Origin: Planctomycetales bacterium
GTDB lineage: Bacteria; Planctomycetota; Planctomycetia; Planctomycetales; Planctomycetaceae
Reading direction: 5' to 3'
Length of the DNA: 64,000 bases
NCBI GenBank assembly: GCA_028285345.1
Contig: JANQPT010000040.1
Location: forward strand, 1 to 64,000
Shown: positions 40,971 through 54,016 of the stretch, piece after piece
Layout of the letters: the number at the start of each line of letters is the position of its first letter
How positions within the stretch are numbered: the stretch's first letter is position 1
The notes under the pieces: model-generated
The model's database searches: none
The model's input: only the letters and a program-made list of their open reading frames with translations
Told to the model about the DNA's origin: nothing
Program-made: the position numbers and the translations under genes

Positions 40971-41058
40971 TGTTGAAAATGCGGTGAAGTTTGTAGCCGG
41001 GTTGTTGGTTTATCACCGGCAGCAAACTTCCGATCGCTCTTCACCGTGGTGAGCGTAT

Positions 41059-41087
41059 GTTATCGCGTCGCAGGGTGAGATTTGCAA
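41059..41087 (-). promoter_or_regulatory. Candidate tRNA-Leu promoter
   Basis: On the minus strand TTGCAA (41082-41087), a 17-base spacer and GATAAC (41059-41064) form a fair -35/-10 pair, about 80 bases upstream of the tRNA 5' end. Confidence 0.35.
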
Positions 41088-41154
41088 GCGTAAATCAGTT
41101 GAACCACGGGTGTCTGTTGCAGGGAAATCTCCCGGTCGGCAATTCCTTAATCGT

Positions 41155-41364
41155 TTAGAGTCGTGCCGCCAGTGTTTGGGCGTACTTTTCCAACTCCGTT
41201 TCCAGTTCGTGACGCATTCTCAGTCGCAAAAACGCTCGGCGGAGCGGGCCTGCTTTGGCGAGTTTTGGGGCGTATTTGTTCTGGATCCGGTCCTTGATGC
41301 TCTGTAACTCCGCGGCTGCGTCGCGTTCTTCGCCACGGAATATGCGGAGCTTGGGAGGATCCAT
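41155..41364 (-). CDS. Small basic helical protein
   Basis: This is a 69-aa protein rich in Arg, Lys, Leu and Ala (LRRAFLRLRMRHELETELEK). It is mostly helical. No family is recognised. The ribosome-binding site is weak. It lies between the tRNA-Leu and the CPBP gene on the same strand. Confidence 0.5.
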   Translation of the reverse strand: MDPPKLRIFRGEERDAAAELQSIKDRIQNKYAPKLAKAGPLRRAFLRLRMRHELETELEKYAQTLAARL

Positions 41365-41502
41365 AAATCACCGACTGGGACGACCTGTTTGCTTAATGCT
41401 CGTCGTTAGACCTTCGAACTCAATTCAATATCGACTGACCGGTCACACGGACTCTTAAACGCCAACGTTTCCTTGCGGTGAAAACGGGCTGGGCCACCGG
41501 CG

Positions 41503-42303
41503 TCAGAGTGCGACGCTGTCTCCTGTCAACATCAGACCCACGAGCAAATCGTAGGCTGCGTGGCAGCCGACGGTGATTCCGAAACCGCGCAATAGGAATA
41601 GGATTGCGAAAAATGTGCCGGCTAACGCCCGAAACGAGAAGGTGATCAGCGAGAACGCCTCCCCATTGGGGCCAATATAGTGAGCCAGTGAGAAGAGGAT
41701 GCTGGTAACGGCAATCGCGGTTCCGGCCGCCCACCGGGGTGAACGAAACAGCAAAAAGAACAGCGCGTAACAGGCCGGCAACATCCAAAGACGAAACAGG
41801 ACCTCTTCGTAGACGCCGGCGCCGACGAAACTGACGATTTTGGTCAAGCTGCCAGAACCAAGGCTCGTCGAAACGGCGGTATAGCTTTGCTCATACTTCA
41901 TAAACGCCAAGTTTTGCAGTTGGCCGATCACTACCAAGACCAATGCGAACAGCAACGACTCAGCCGACATACCCAGTAGCGTTTCGCGGGAGACGCGCCA
42001 GGAATAACGGCCGCTGATGTGCCACACCAGCAAGAGCCCGATTACGATTGCCGGGAGGAGGTGCGAATGCATGAGGCCAATTTCTTGGAGGCCCGCCCGC
42101 ATCCAGTAGTCGGCGCCGTTTCGAAACGATTCCGCCTGATCGCCCCCCAGCCAAACGACGCCCCATTCGTACAGGCCGAGCAATGGAATCAAAAAGATTA
42201 AACACGCCAACGGCCGCCGCGCGGAGGTCCAGTAGTCGTCCTCGGACGTGCGTAAAGCGGCGTCATCGGTGGGTGGAATCTGAGTTGTCGTCGGGTCAGT
42301 CAT
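41503..42303 (-). CDS. CPBP (Abi) intramembrane protease family
   Basis: This is a 266-aa multi-pass membrane protein of the CAAX-protease/bacteriocin-processing family. The glutamate motif is EEVLFRLWM and a His lies in SLAHYIGPNG; both are expected for the active site. About eight membrane segments are visible. Its ATG overlaps the stop of the HD-GYP-like gene (ATGA at 42300-42303), so the two are coupled. The substrate is unknown. Confidence 0.8.
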   Translation of the reverse strand: MTDPTTTQIPPTDDAALRTSEDDYWTSARRPLACLIFLIPLLGLYEWGVVWLGGDQAESFRNGADYWMRAGLQEIGLMHSHLLPAIVIGLLLVWHISGRYSWRVSRETLLGMSAESLLFALVLVVIGQLQNLAFMKYEQSYTAVSTSLGSGSLTKIVSFVGAGVYEEVLFRLWMLPACYALFFLLFRSPRWAAGTAIAVTSILFSLAHYIGPNGEAFSLITFSFRALAGTFFAILFLLRGFGITVGCHAAYDLLVGLMLTGDSVAL

Positions 42304-43604
42304 GATCGCACAGAGTCAGTGGAATCCGTCAATAGGTCGCTGTTTGAAGAAATGCTTTCGGTGAATTGCGACGAAGGTTGTATCGCATGCGGGTTGGGCA
42401 ATTCTGAGTGCTGTGGATGCAGAGCATGGTTCGACTCCGTCTGCTCAAGGCTCGAACGATTGAACTCCAATCTTGGCTGTTCGGAGGCCAATCGCTCCGC
42501 AATGCTTTGCACCTCGGCGGCAACGGGGCTCGTCCACCGCTCGTCAAGCTTTTGTTGTGCGGAGAGTGATGACAAGTTTCGGCTGACTGTCGCCCACCCG
42601 TCGGCGGGCTGTTCCACAAAGTTCTCCGTAGCCATTGCCGTACGGCTGAGAGCCACACATTCGACCGCCGCGGTGAGCGCGCGAAGCGGTTCACTCAATT
42701 GAACGCCGGAGATTCGATATGGAAAGCCGGAGCCATCGAGGCGCTCGTGATGGCGGGCCACCAGATGCCCGACGGCGACAAGCGGCTGCGGAAACCGACC
42801 GATCATCGCGGCCGAATACTGGGGATGCCGGCAATAGAGACAGCGGCGGAGGTCACGGCAAACCAATCGGCATGCGCGAACATTCCGCCGGAATGCGAGG
42901 AATCCGACATCCTGCAGCAATGCGGCAATCATCACCTGTTCTCGGAAATCGTTCGCCCCTGGGATTTGACTGATCATCCAATCAACGGTCTGCGCCGTTT
43001 GGACGGCATTGATGTAAACACTGGGATATCGCGCCGGAAGATCACCCGCCAAACTCTCCGCAACCGGCAACCCCGGCTGAGCAAAGAAAGACTCGAACGA
43101 CGAGGCGGATTCGGTTTGCGAGCTGATTGATCGTGCCAAGGCAACTAAGTGGGCATACTTCGGAGGCCGTTCGAGCGGCATTTCCTCGACCAATGAGTTT
43201 AAGTTCAGCGCATGTTCCCGTATCTGTTCCAGGATTCGCTGTTGCGTCTGGTATCGATCGAGCAGTCGGTGTGCCAGAGTGAGCCGAGCTTCAATCGCTG
43301 CATCAGCATCTGTCTGCTCGTTATGCTTGATTGAGTCGCCTTTCAAGTACTGATGAACGGCCGTTGCGTGAGCGAGAACCTCTCGAATCAATGACGTCAG
43401 GTAGGCATTCGTACCTGGTCTTCTCAGGGGATCGGCAAGCAACTTTTGAAGTCGATTTGTCAGGCCACGATACTGCTGACGGGCTGCCTGCTGATTCGGC
43501 GAGCCGTGGCTTGCGTCCGTACCGTGGGCGCCGGAACGTTCGTCCGTAAGCGGGCTTACATGCCTGTCGGTGATTGGGACTTGGTTGACCACAGTTTGAT
43601 GCAT
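42300..43604 (-). CDS. Degenerate HD-GYP-type protein
   Basis: This is a 434-aa protein (ATG 43604; a TTG at 43628 is an alternative start). The C-terminal third resembles an HD-GYP c-di-GMP hydrolase domain: HPQYSAAMIG and HHERLDGSGFPYRISG are clear. The usual H-D is Q-D in LLQDVGFLAF and the final Asp is Glu (AAVECVAL), so catalysis is doubtful. The N-terminal part is helical. It may act as a binding or scaffold module. It is coupled to the CPBP gene. Confidence 0.7.
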   Translation of the reverse strand: MHQTVVNQVPITDRHVSPLTDERSGAHGTDASHGSPNQQAARQQYRGLTNRLQKLLADPLRRPGTNAYLTSLIREVLAHATAVHQYLKGDSIKHNEQTDADAAIEARLTLAHRLLDRYQTQQRILEQIREHALNLNSLVEEMPLERPPKYAHLVALARSISSQTESASSFESFFAQPGLPVAESLAGDLPARYPSVYINAVQTAQTVDWMISQIPGANDFREQVMIAALLQDVGFLAFRRNVRACRLVCRDLRRCLYCRHPQYSAAMIGRFPQPLVAVGHLVARHHERLDGSGFPYRISGVQLSEPLRALTAAVECVALSRTAMATENFVEQPADGWATVSRNLSSLSAQQKLDERWTSPVAAEVQSIAERLASEQPRLEFNRSSLEQTESNHALHPQHSELPNPHAIQPSSQFTESISSNSDLLTDSTDSVRS

Positions 43605-43936
43605 CCGCCGGCCTGTGAGTGCGCGCAAGGAACCTGAGATTGACGGTTGAGAGTTTCATTCAGATCATCGTCCGGCGAGACCAGGCGGCATCAGAGTTGC
43701 GCGCCCCGAAGGCGTCATCGTGCGCAGCCCTATGAGGCTCGCGAAGCAAAGAACCCTCGTAGATCGTCAAATCGGCGTGACGATTGTCCGAGCTACGGCT
43801 GCTGTGCAGGCAGAGTCAGAGGGATGTACCCGCACGGACGTTCTCTTGGAGTTGTCGAGCACCAAACACAACGGGCGGAGACAATTTTGAGAAGCATTCA
43901 ACTTATAACGGTTTTTCAGTCGATGCAGATTAAAAC

Positions 43937-43966
43937 TTGATTTCGTATCTTTCCGGCGCCTACAAT
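43937..43966 (+). promoter_or_regulatory. Promoter upstream of the serine acetyltransferase
   Basis: TTGATT (43937-43942), an 18-base spacer and TACAAT (43961-43966) form a good promoter. The predicted start lies about seven bases before the ATG at 43980, so the first ORF would be nearly leaderless. The stretch 43605-43936 shows nothing else recognisable. Confidence 0.5.
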
Positions 43967-43979
43967 CCCCCGCCCGTGT

Positions 43980-44111
43980 ATGCTGGAATGCCTTACGGAA
44001 TCGGAAAAGTTTGACCAGCTCATCGAGTTGCACGTCGCAGGCATACTCTGCATGACGGCAGGAGACTCTCCCCTCCGCGAATTGACCCAGGAGATCGAAG
44101 ATGGCGACTGA
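43980..44111 (+). CDS. 43-residue ORF overlapping the acetyltransferase start
   Basis: The ORF reads [19 protein letters not shown] at its start and ends with a TGA inside the first codons of the acetyltransferase gene (overlap 44101-44111). It has no ribosome-binding site but a close promoter. It may be a coupled leader peptide. The sequence looks protein-like and amphipathic. Confidence 0.45.
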   Translation: MLECLTESEKFDQLIELHVAGILCMTAGDSPLRELTQEIEDGD

Positions 44112-45054
44112 TCTCAGCCGCAAAGAGGAACTTCCCGAACTGACCGACCGCATCATCGCCAGCTACTACGATGTTGACCTGATCAACCATCTCGGCCATT
44201 GCCCGCTGCCAAGTACGGAAGCAGTAATCGAGATTGCTGAGGATCTTAAGGAAGTCATCTATCCGGGATACCGGCGCCGGCAGAATCTGCATCACGGCAA
44301 CGTGACCTATCACATTGGCGATCTGATCGACGGTCTGCACGACAAACTGACCGAACAATTCGCTCGTGCGCTGCGGCACGAAGATTCGATCCAGCGGCGG
44401 CGAGAATGCGGCGGAGAGGATCCCAACGTTGACTACGAGGCGGCCGGCCAACTTAAGGCGATCGCCTTCCTGGAGACGCTGCCGCAATTGCGGGAGTCAT
44501 TGGCGCTCGACGTCGAAGCTGCCTACGACGGCGATCCCGCGGCGAAGAGCTTCGATGAAATCATTTTTTGCTATCCGGGGCTAGATGCCATTACGAATCA
44601 TCGGTTGGCCCACGAACTGTACCGGCTCGACGTGCCGCTGATTCCCCGCATCTTATCGGAGTGGTCGCATAGCCGCACCGGCATCGATCTGCATCCGGGC
44701 GCGAGAATCGGGCCGCGGTTCTTTATTGATCACGGAACGGGAGTGGTGATCGGTGAAACGTGCGAGATCGCCGGGGATGTCAAAATCTATCAAGGTGTGA
44801 CGCTAGGCGCTTTGAGTTTCGCCAAAGATGCCGAGGGCAAAGTGGTTCGCAACACCAAACGGCACCCCACGATTGAAGAAGGGGTCGTGATTTACGCCAA
44901 CGCGACGGTTCTGGGGGGAGACACAATTGTCGGCGCAAATTCGGTCATTGGGGCGGGCGTTTCGCTCTACGAAAGCATTCCCGCCGAGACGATTGTCACT
45001 CTGAACAAGCCGGACCTGCGGTTTCGTGACGCCTCGATGAAGAAGACGTCCTAA
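44101..45054 (+). CDS. cysE: Serine O-acetyltransferase (EpsC type)
   Basis: This 317-aa enzyme transfers an acetyl group from acetyl-CoA to serine, the first step to cysteine. The left-handed beta-helix is clear ([20 protein letters not shown], then [20 protein letters not shown]). The active-site His and Asp lie in FIDHGTG. The N-terminal 130 residues match the longer EpsC class. GGAG lies eight bases before the ATG. It follows a 43-residue overlapping ORF, and a hairpin lies after its stop. Confidence 0.9.
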   Translation: MATDLSRKEELPELTDRIIASYYDVDLINHLGHCPLPSTEAVIEIAEDLKEVIYPGYRRRQNLHHGNVTYHIGDLIDGLHDKLTEQFARALRHEDSIQRRRECGGEDPNVDYEAAGQLKAIAFLETLPQLRESLALDVEAAYDGDPAAKSFDEIIFCYPGLDAITNHRLAHELYRLDVPLIPRILSEWSHSRTGIDLHPGARIGPRFFIDHGTGVVIGETCEIAGDVKIYQGVTLGALSFAKDAEGKVVRNTKRHPTIEEGVVIYANATVLGGDTIVGANSVIGAGVSLYESIPAETIVTLNKPDLRFRDASMKKTS

Positions 45055-45061
45055 AGACGAA

Positions 45062-45087
45062 GCCCGCCGTTGCAGTCAACGGCGGGC
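45062..45087. terminator. Hairpin between convergent genes
   Basis: GCCCGCCGTTG (45062-45072) and CAACGGCGGGC (45077-45087) pair perfectly over 11 bases with a 4-base loop. It sits between the stops of cysE and the FHA gene. No strong U-tract follows on either strand. Confidence 0.6.
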
Positions 45088-45117
45088 GGAATCAACGTCT
45101 CGTGTAGCGATGTCGTG

Positions 45118-46014
45118 TTAGGCAATGGCCCGAGGGGCGCGTTCACTTTCCCGGGCGGCAATCTGTGACAAGATTGTGCCGAGTTGGGCGACGAGCTTGT
45201 TTTGCGCCTCGACCAACTCCTGAGCGGCAGTGTCAAACTGCGATTCACGACGGCTGACTTGTTCGGTTCGGTGCTCCAATTCGAGCGAGAAATCCTCCAG
45301 CTCGCGTCTGACCCGTTCGAACTCTTGCAGGAACTGCTGGTCCGTGCCAGGATTTCGCCCAATCATCGGACCGCGAAGCTGATGGGCGGAATGAAGCCTG
45401 TGTTTCTGCGGGAAGGTTGGTTTTGCATCTCGGACGAGCAGGTCTTGGCGCTGGTGATGGTCGAGAGCCGCCTGAAGGAGTGCTTGCCGCCCCGTTTCGA
45501 TTTTCTTCTCGAACCGGTCGATTTGGGATTGCTCTTCTGCAAGTCGATCAACCAGTTCGGCCGCCGAAAGACCAGCGGTCTCCGCCAACGGCGAGCCGTC
45601 GAACTCGCTCTCCTGGAGCGGTCCCATTTCAGGTGTTTTCAATGTCGCCGCGATTGCCTGATGATTGAAATGCACGATGAACTGGAAGTTTCCAAGAACG
45701 ATCAAATCACCGTCTTCGAGTATGGCGGTATCGACACGATTTCCATTGACTAACAATCGGGGAAAGGTCGTGACGGCTTCGAGGAGCACGCGGCCTTCCC
45801 TGACGGTCAGGATCGTGTGAATCGGCGGAATCTTGGAATCGCCGAGAATCATGTCGCAGCCTTTCCCTCCGCCGATCACATAACGAGGAGAGATGACCGG
45901 TCGATGGGGGAAATTGGTTTTTCCGCGGCTCACTTCCAGCGTCAAATAGGCGTTTGCGGGGAGAACGCTATTCGATGGAAGTGTGAGAGAATTCGTTGTC
46001 TGTTTCGTCACCAC
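45118..46014 (-). CDS. FHA-domain coiled-coil protein
   Basis: This is a 298-aa protein. Residues 25-115 match an FHA phosphothreonine-binding domain (YVIGGGKGCDMILGDSKIPP, then LLVNGNRVDTAILEDGDLIV). The rest is a long coiled coil (EEQSQIDRFEKKIETGRQAL) with Glu/Gln/Arg heptads. It would link phosphorylated partners. The 310 bases upstream (46015-46260) hold nothing recognisable. Confidence 0.75.
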   Translation of the reverse strand: MVTKQTTNSLTLPSNSVLPANAYLTLEVSRGKTNFPHRPVISPRYVIGGGKGCDMILGDSKIPPIHTILTVREGRVLLEAVTTFPRLLVNGNRVDTAILEDGDLIVLGNFQFIVHFNHQAIAATLKTPEMGPLQESEFDGSPLAETAGLSAAELVDRLAEEQSQIDRFEKKIETGRQALLQAALDHHQRQDLLVRDAKPTFPQKHRLHSAHQLRGPMIGRNPGTDQQFLQEFERVRRELEDFSLELEHRTEQVSRRESQFDTAAQELVEAQNKLVAQLGTILSQIAARESERAPRAIA

Positions 46015-46260
46015 GATTCTGTCAACCTCATGTCGGCAGGGAGGGAGGCGGGGAGGGACTCAACAGTCCTTGGGAGTCAGTCAAGAGGGCTGTCTGTTGC
46101 ATATCTTATTTCGACAGCCGGTTTCGAAACGCATGAGCCAATTCGACTTGACTGCGGCGGATGGATGAGTTTGCTGGATGCAAAGATCCGTCGGCGGATA
46201 AGCAATCTGCGCAACAGAGAGAGTTGATGCCCGCTTAATTCAGCGAAAGGCGCAGGTCCA

Positions 46261-46283
46261 GAGAAACCGCAAAAACCTTGCGG
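46261..46283 (-). terminator. Probable terminator of the ATP synthase operon
   Basis: On the minus strand CCGCAA pairs with TTGCGG (46267-46283) and is followed by TTTCTC. It lies 43 bases after the atpC stop. The stem is short (6 bp), so this is tentative. Confidence 0.4.
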
Positions 46284-46326
46284 ATTGGGAAGAGCTTAAC
46301 CGCAGGTTGCTGAGAAGACAGGCCTG

Positions 46327-46728
46327 TTAGAAGCGTTTTCCCATGGCAAGCATTTGCCGTGCGCGATCAACGTCCCGTTGCTTGGCGGAGAACGCCTCGT
46401 CACTGGTGGGGATAAGGCTGTTGAATTCGGTGAGCTGCTCGGACGCCTTTTCGGTATCGATTTCTTGCGCCGGAAGGGCCGCGTCGGTCAGAATTGTAAC
46501 CACGGAGCCATTCACTTGTACGAAACCGCCGTCCAGGAAATAGCTGTGACTTCCACTCGCATCGGTTAGCCGCAGTTCTCCGTAGCCCAAACGGCCGACC
46601 AGCGGGGCTCTGCCGGGGAGGATCCCGATTTGTCCGTCGTAGAGGGGAAATCGCAACGAAGCAACCTCCTGATCCAGGACGGTCGTCTCGGGAGTCACAA
46701 CCACGAGTTGGAGTCGGTCGGCGGCCAT
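46327..46728 (-). CDS. atpC: ATP synthase epsilon subunit
   Basis: This is a 133-aa rotor-stalk subunit. The beta-sandwich start is clear (LQLVVVTPETTVLDQEVASL, then LYDGQIGILPGRAPLVGRLG), as is the YFLDGGFVQV strand. The C-terminal helical part is short. It is separated from atpD by 100 bases that hold two hairpins. Confidence 0.9.
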   Translation of the reverse strand: MAADRLQLVVVTPETTVLDQEVASLRFPLYDGQIGILPGRAPLVGRLGYGELRLTDASGSHSYFLDGGFVQVNGSVVTILTDAALPAQEIDTEKASEQLTEFNSLIPTSDEAFSAKQRDVDRARQMLAMGKRF

Positions 46729-46758
46729 GATGGGAATTCCGATCAGTCTCGTCTGTTT

Positions 46759-46820
46759 GAACGGCCGATTGTGCCGGCCGTTCGAGGGAACGATTCAAGG
46801 ATCGTCCGGCACAGCCGGAC
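46759..46820 (-). promoter_or_regulatory. Two hairpins between atpD and atpC
   Basis: GAACGGCCG/CGGCCGTTC (46759-46783, 9-bp arms) and GTCCGGC/GCCGGAC (46804-46820, 7-bp arms) lie in the atpD-atpC gap. They could trim or stabilise the message and lower epsilon output. Confidence 0.45.
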
Positions 46821-46830
46821 CTATAAAAAC

Positions 46831-48324
<1,494 letters not shown>

Positions 48325-48359
48325 TCATGGTTTTGATTTCGCTGTTTGTTTGTTTCGTC

Positions 48360-49250
48360 TTAGTCAAGCGCTGCCGCCCCGCCGATGATTTCACTCAATT
48401 CGGAGGTAATCTGCGACTGGCGAGCCCGGTTGTAAGTCTGCGACAAATCGTCGATCATTTCGCCGGCGTTTTCAGTCGCCCCCTTCATCGCAACCATCCG
48501 GGCAATCTGCTCGCTGACGGCTGCGTCCAAAAAGCACTTCAGCAGCCGCGCCTTAAACGCGGCGGGCAGGATTTCTTCCAGGATTTCCTGCGGCGAGGGC
48601 ATAAACTCATACTGAACGCCGGCCTGTCCGTTGGACTCCGCCGCATCCTCGGTGAGTTCGTCCGCAATCTTGCCCAACGGCAGCAGTGTTTCAATCACTG
48701 CCGATTGTCGAGACGCCGACTCAAATTTCACGTATGCGACATCCAGTGCATCCAGCCGGCCGTTGCAATAGTCCGCGATATATCGGCTGGCCAGCTCATC
48801 GACTTCCTCGAACGTCGGCTTGTCTTCGAAATGCGTGTATTGCCGGTCGACTTCCAGCCGCTGGAACTTCATGAAGCTCAGTCCCCGTTTGCCGGAGACT
48901 TCTAACTCCAAGTGCTCGCCGGCATCCCGATGCTGGGGAATCGCACGTTGGGCGAGCCGCAGCACGCTGGCGTTGTAACCGCCGCACAGGCCGCGGTTGG
49001 AGGTGAGCACGAGCAGTACGCGATTCTGCAGCGAGTCGTGAACTTTTAACAACGGGTGGTCAATTTCCCCCCCTGCACGGGAGAGGTCGGCCACGAGTTC
49101 CGAAATCTTGCGGGTATAGGCGTCCGCTTCGGTAGCGCGGTCCATGGCGCGCTTAAATCGCGCCGTCGCGATCAATTCCATTGTCCGCGTGATCTTGCGG
49201 ATGTTTTTGACCGCCTTGAGCCGCTTGAGAATCGCCCGGGCTTTAGCCAT
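48360..49250 (-). CDS. atpG: ATP synthase gamma subunit
   Basis: This 296-aa central stalk subunit starts with the typical basic helix (ILKRLKAVKNIRKITRTMEL). It has the conserved VLTSNRGLCGGYNASV and ends with the signature helix (ATENAGEMIDDLSQTYNRAR, then QSQITSELSEIIGGA). The length is normal. Confidence 0.95.
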   Translation of the reverse strand: MAKARAILKRLKAVKNIRKITRTMELIATARFKRAMDRATEADAYTRKISELVADLSRAGGEIDHPLLKVHDSLQNRVLLVLTSNRGLCGGYNASVLRLAQRAIPQHRDAGEHLELEVSGKRGLSFMKFQRLEVDRQYTHFEDKPTFEEVDELASRYIADYCNGRLDALDVAYVKFESASRQSAVIETLLPLGKIADELTEDAAESNGQAGVQYEFMPSPQEILEEILPAAFKARLLKCFLDAAVSEQIARMVAMKGATENAGEMIDDLSQTYNRARQSQITSELSEIIGGAAALD

Positions 49251-49302
49251 CTCGCCTCAAACTGGTTATTTCAAGTGAATCTTGATTCGATACGCGTTGT
49301 TG

Positions 49303-51445
<2,143 letters not shown>

Positions 51446-51501
51446 TCAACTACTGGGTGCGCGTGCGACAGGCGGCCTCGCCGCCGTCGACGAGCGAAAT
51501 A

Positions 51502-52161
51502 TCAGTTGTTACTGGGAGAAAACTTTGCCAGGGCGTCGTCGATCAACTGCTTGTCGTCCGACTCGCTGATCGACCGCGTCAAGACTTCCTGGGTTGCCTG
51601 GACGACGCTATCGGCCATGTGCGAAAAGAGCTGGTCGAGAGCTTCGTCCCGCGCCCGCTCGATTTCGTGCACCGCCCGGTTTTTCATCGCCTCGGTTTCC
51701 GCCTGAGCTCCGGCCATCATTTCGTTCCGCGCATGCTCGGCATCGCGGCGGGCCTCGGCGAGGATTTCCCGAACGTCGTCTTGCACCTTGTCCATCTTGT
51801 ACTCGTGCTCGGCGAGCAACGCTTTGGCCTTTTCATGGGCCGCCTGGGCGTCCTCAATCTCTTTGCGAATGCCGCCCTCGCGGGCCTCGAGACCCTGAAC
51901 AATGGGGCCCCAGGCGAATTTTTTCAGGACCGCCAAGAGCACGAGAAATACGACCAACGACCAAATCGCCAGGTCTTCTTTCGGACTCAGTGGCACGCCG
52001 GACTCATGCTCTCCTGCTTCGTGGCCGTTTTGCGACTCCTCGGCAGAAGGATGGTCGGCATGCTCCTCATCAGCGGCATGGACGAATGCCGCCATCGGCG
52101 ACACCGACAATGCGATGACTACGAGAATGGCCCGAATTCGCCCAGAAACTTTACGATGCAT
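51502..52161 (-). CDS. atpF: ATP synthase b subunit with N-terminal extension
   Basis: This is a 219-aa stator subunit. Usual b subunits start with the membrane helix. Here residues 1-29 look like a signal peptide (RAILVVIALSVSPMAAF), followed by a His/Glu/Asp-rich stretch (DEEHADHPSAEESQNGHEAG) before the membrane helix (64-80). The rest is the normal coiled coil (EAREGGIRKEIEDAQAAHEK). The extension would lie outside the membrane. Confidence 0.85.
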   Translation of the reverse strand: MHRKVSGRIRAILVVIALSVSPMAAFVHAADEEHADHPSAEESQNGHEAGEHESGVPLSPKEDLAIWSLVVFLVLLAVLKKFAWGPIVQGLEAREGGIRKEIEDAQAAHEKAKALLAEHEYKMDKVQDDVREILAEARRDAEHARNEMMAGAQAETEAMKNRAVHEIERARDEALDQLFSHMADSVVQATQEVLTRSISESDDKQLIDDALAKFSPSNN

Positions 52162-52266
52162 AAAAAGCTCTCCGCAGAGTTGACAACATTCAGAACTGCG
52201 TGCGCAGTACGGATTTGAGACTGCCTCAGTAGCAACTCGTCACCGTTGACGCCGACACACCAGCAA

Positions 52267-52647
<381 letters not shown>

Positions 52648-52681
52648 TCACAACATCACATACACGCCGGTTTCACGCACA

Positions 52682-53551
52682 TTAGTGCGGATGAACCGCA
52701 GTACCGATGAACAGCGTTGCAAGGAACGCAAAAATGTACGCTTGAAGAAACGCAACGAACAATTCCAACAACCCAATTGCCACCTGCCCGAAGATACTGG
52801 CTGGAAGCACCAGATAGTACATCGAACTGTTAGCAGAGAGCGCAATAAACCCGAGTATCACCGCAATGACGGTATGCCCGGCCATGATGTTCGCAAAGAG
52901 ACGAATCGCCAACACACCATGCTTAATAAACAAGCCCAACACTTCAATCGCCCAAATCATGGGCACCAACACGATCCTCATTGGGCCGGGCAGATCCATA
53001 CTCGGAACCAACGAAGTCCAATACGCGACGACGCCCAACTCACGTGCCCCGTATATCAGAACCGCCCCAAAGGTTGCGATGGCGAGCGCCGCAGTCACGT
53101 TGATCTCGCCAGTCGCCGAGCCTAGCCACGGGACAGCCCCAAGTAGATTGCAGAACAATACGTAAAAGAAACATGTCAACACGAACGGAAGATATTTGTC
53201 GGCCGGGTGAGAATAAGCAGAATCGGCCTGGGCATGATCGCCCTCATGGTGGTCACCATGATCGTGGTGCCCGCCGCCAACAACTGGACGAACCACCTGA
53301 TCGCGGATGTACAGGACCAACATCTCCCAAAAATTCCACCAACCACCGCTTACTGGTTCGCCGGACCGAACACGCTTTGCCAGCCCCCGAAAGATCACAA
53401 ATATTAGCACCGCTGCGACCACCTGCAGGACCATAAACTTCGTGATCTGCAGGCCGGCAACGCTGGGGAGATGCAGGTGAAGCTCTCGCGGCAACTCGAA
53501 ATGCGAGAAATCGCGAACGTGATGAAATGTGTCAGAGTGCCCAGCTGCCAT
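52682..53551 (-). CDS. atpB: ATP synthase a subunit
   Basis: This is the 289-aa proton-channel subunit. ATG 53551 is chosen. The essential Arg lies in LAIRLFANIMAGHT. About five to six membrane helices are visible. A His-rich loop (GGGHHDHGDHHEGDHAQAD, residues 92-110) lies between the first two helices and is unusual; it may bind metal or reflect adaptation to pH. Confidence 0.9.
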   Translation of the reverse strand: MAAGHSDTFHHVRDFSHFELPRELHLHLPSVAGLQITKFMVLQVVAAVLIFVIFRGLAKRVRSGEPVSGGWWNFWEMLVLYIRDQVVRPVVGGGHHDHGDHHEGDHAQADSAYSHPADKYLPFVLTCFFYVLFCNLLGAVPWLGSATGEINVTAALAIATFGAVLIYGARELGVVAYWTSLVPSMDLPGPMRIVLVPMIWAIEVLGLFIKHGVLAIRLFANIMAGHTVIAVILGFIALSANSSMYYLVLPASIFGQVAIGLLELFVAFLQAYIFAFLATLFIGTAVHPH

Positions 53552-53607
53552 AAACCCAGGTCTCTTCCCGCACAACCAAAAGCCGTGCGATGTCGACTTT
53601 CACTAAT

Positions 53608-53988
53608 TCAACCTGACGCCTTCCGCACGAGCAGAAGAGTTTCCACCATCAGCGTCACGGTATAAAAAATTATCAACCAGACAAAAAAATCGCGAAGGCC
53701 AAAATCCGGGCGAACGCCTACGACCGCCATCGCGCCAACCAACACAACAACCAGCCGCAAAACGGTGGCCACAAGAACTGCGGAAGCCTGCGACTGCAGA
53801 GCCCCCCATTGACCAACGATCAAAAAAACCGCCCAACCCGGCAGCAAACAGAGGAAGGCTGAAATCGTCAACCCAATCACCCCACGACTGCCCGCCACCA
53901 TCCAGGCAGGCACGACCATCAGCAACCACAGGCCAACTGAAGTAGCCGCCAGAATTCCGCACTGCTTCAGCGGACCGCCCATTGCCAA
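53608..53988 (-). CDS. AtpI-like membrane protein
   Basis: This is a 126-aa protein with four membrane helices (ILAATSVGLWLLMVVPAWMV and so on). It is placed between atpZ and atpB, where the AtpI-type accessory protein of c-ring assembly normally lies. Sequence motifs are weak, so identity rests on topology and position. Confidence 0.7.
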   Translation of the reverse strand: MAMGGPLKQCGILAATSVGLWLLMVVPAWMVAGSRGVIGLTISAFLCLLPGWAVFLIVGQWGALQSQASAVLVATVLRLVVVLVGAMAVVGVRPDFGLRDFFVWLIIFYTVTLMVETLLLVRKASG

Positions 53989-54016
53989 CCTTCCGAGTGA
54001 CTCACCCAGACGCGAC

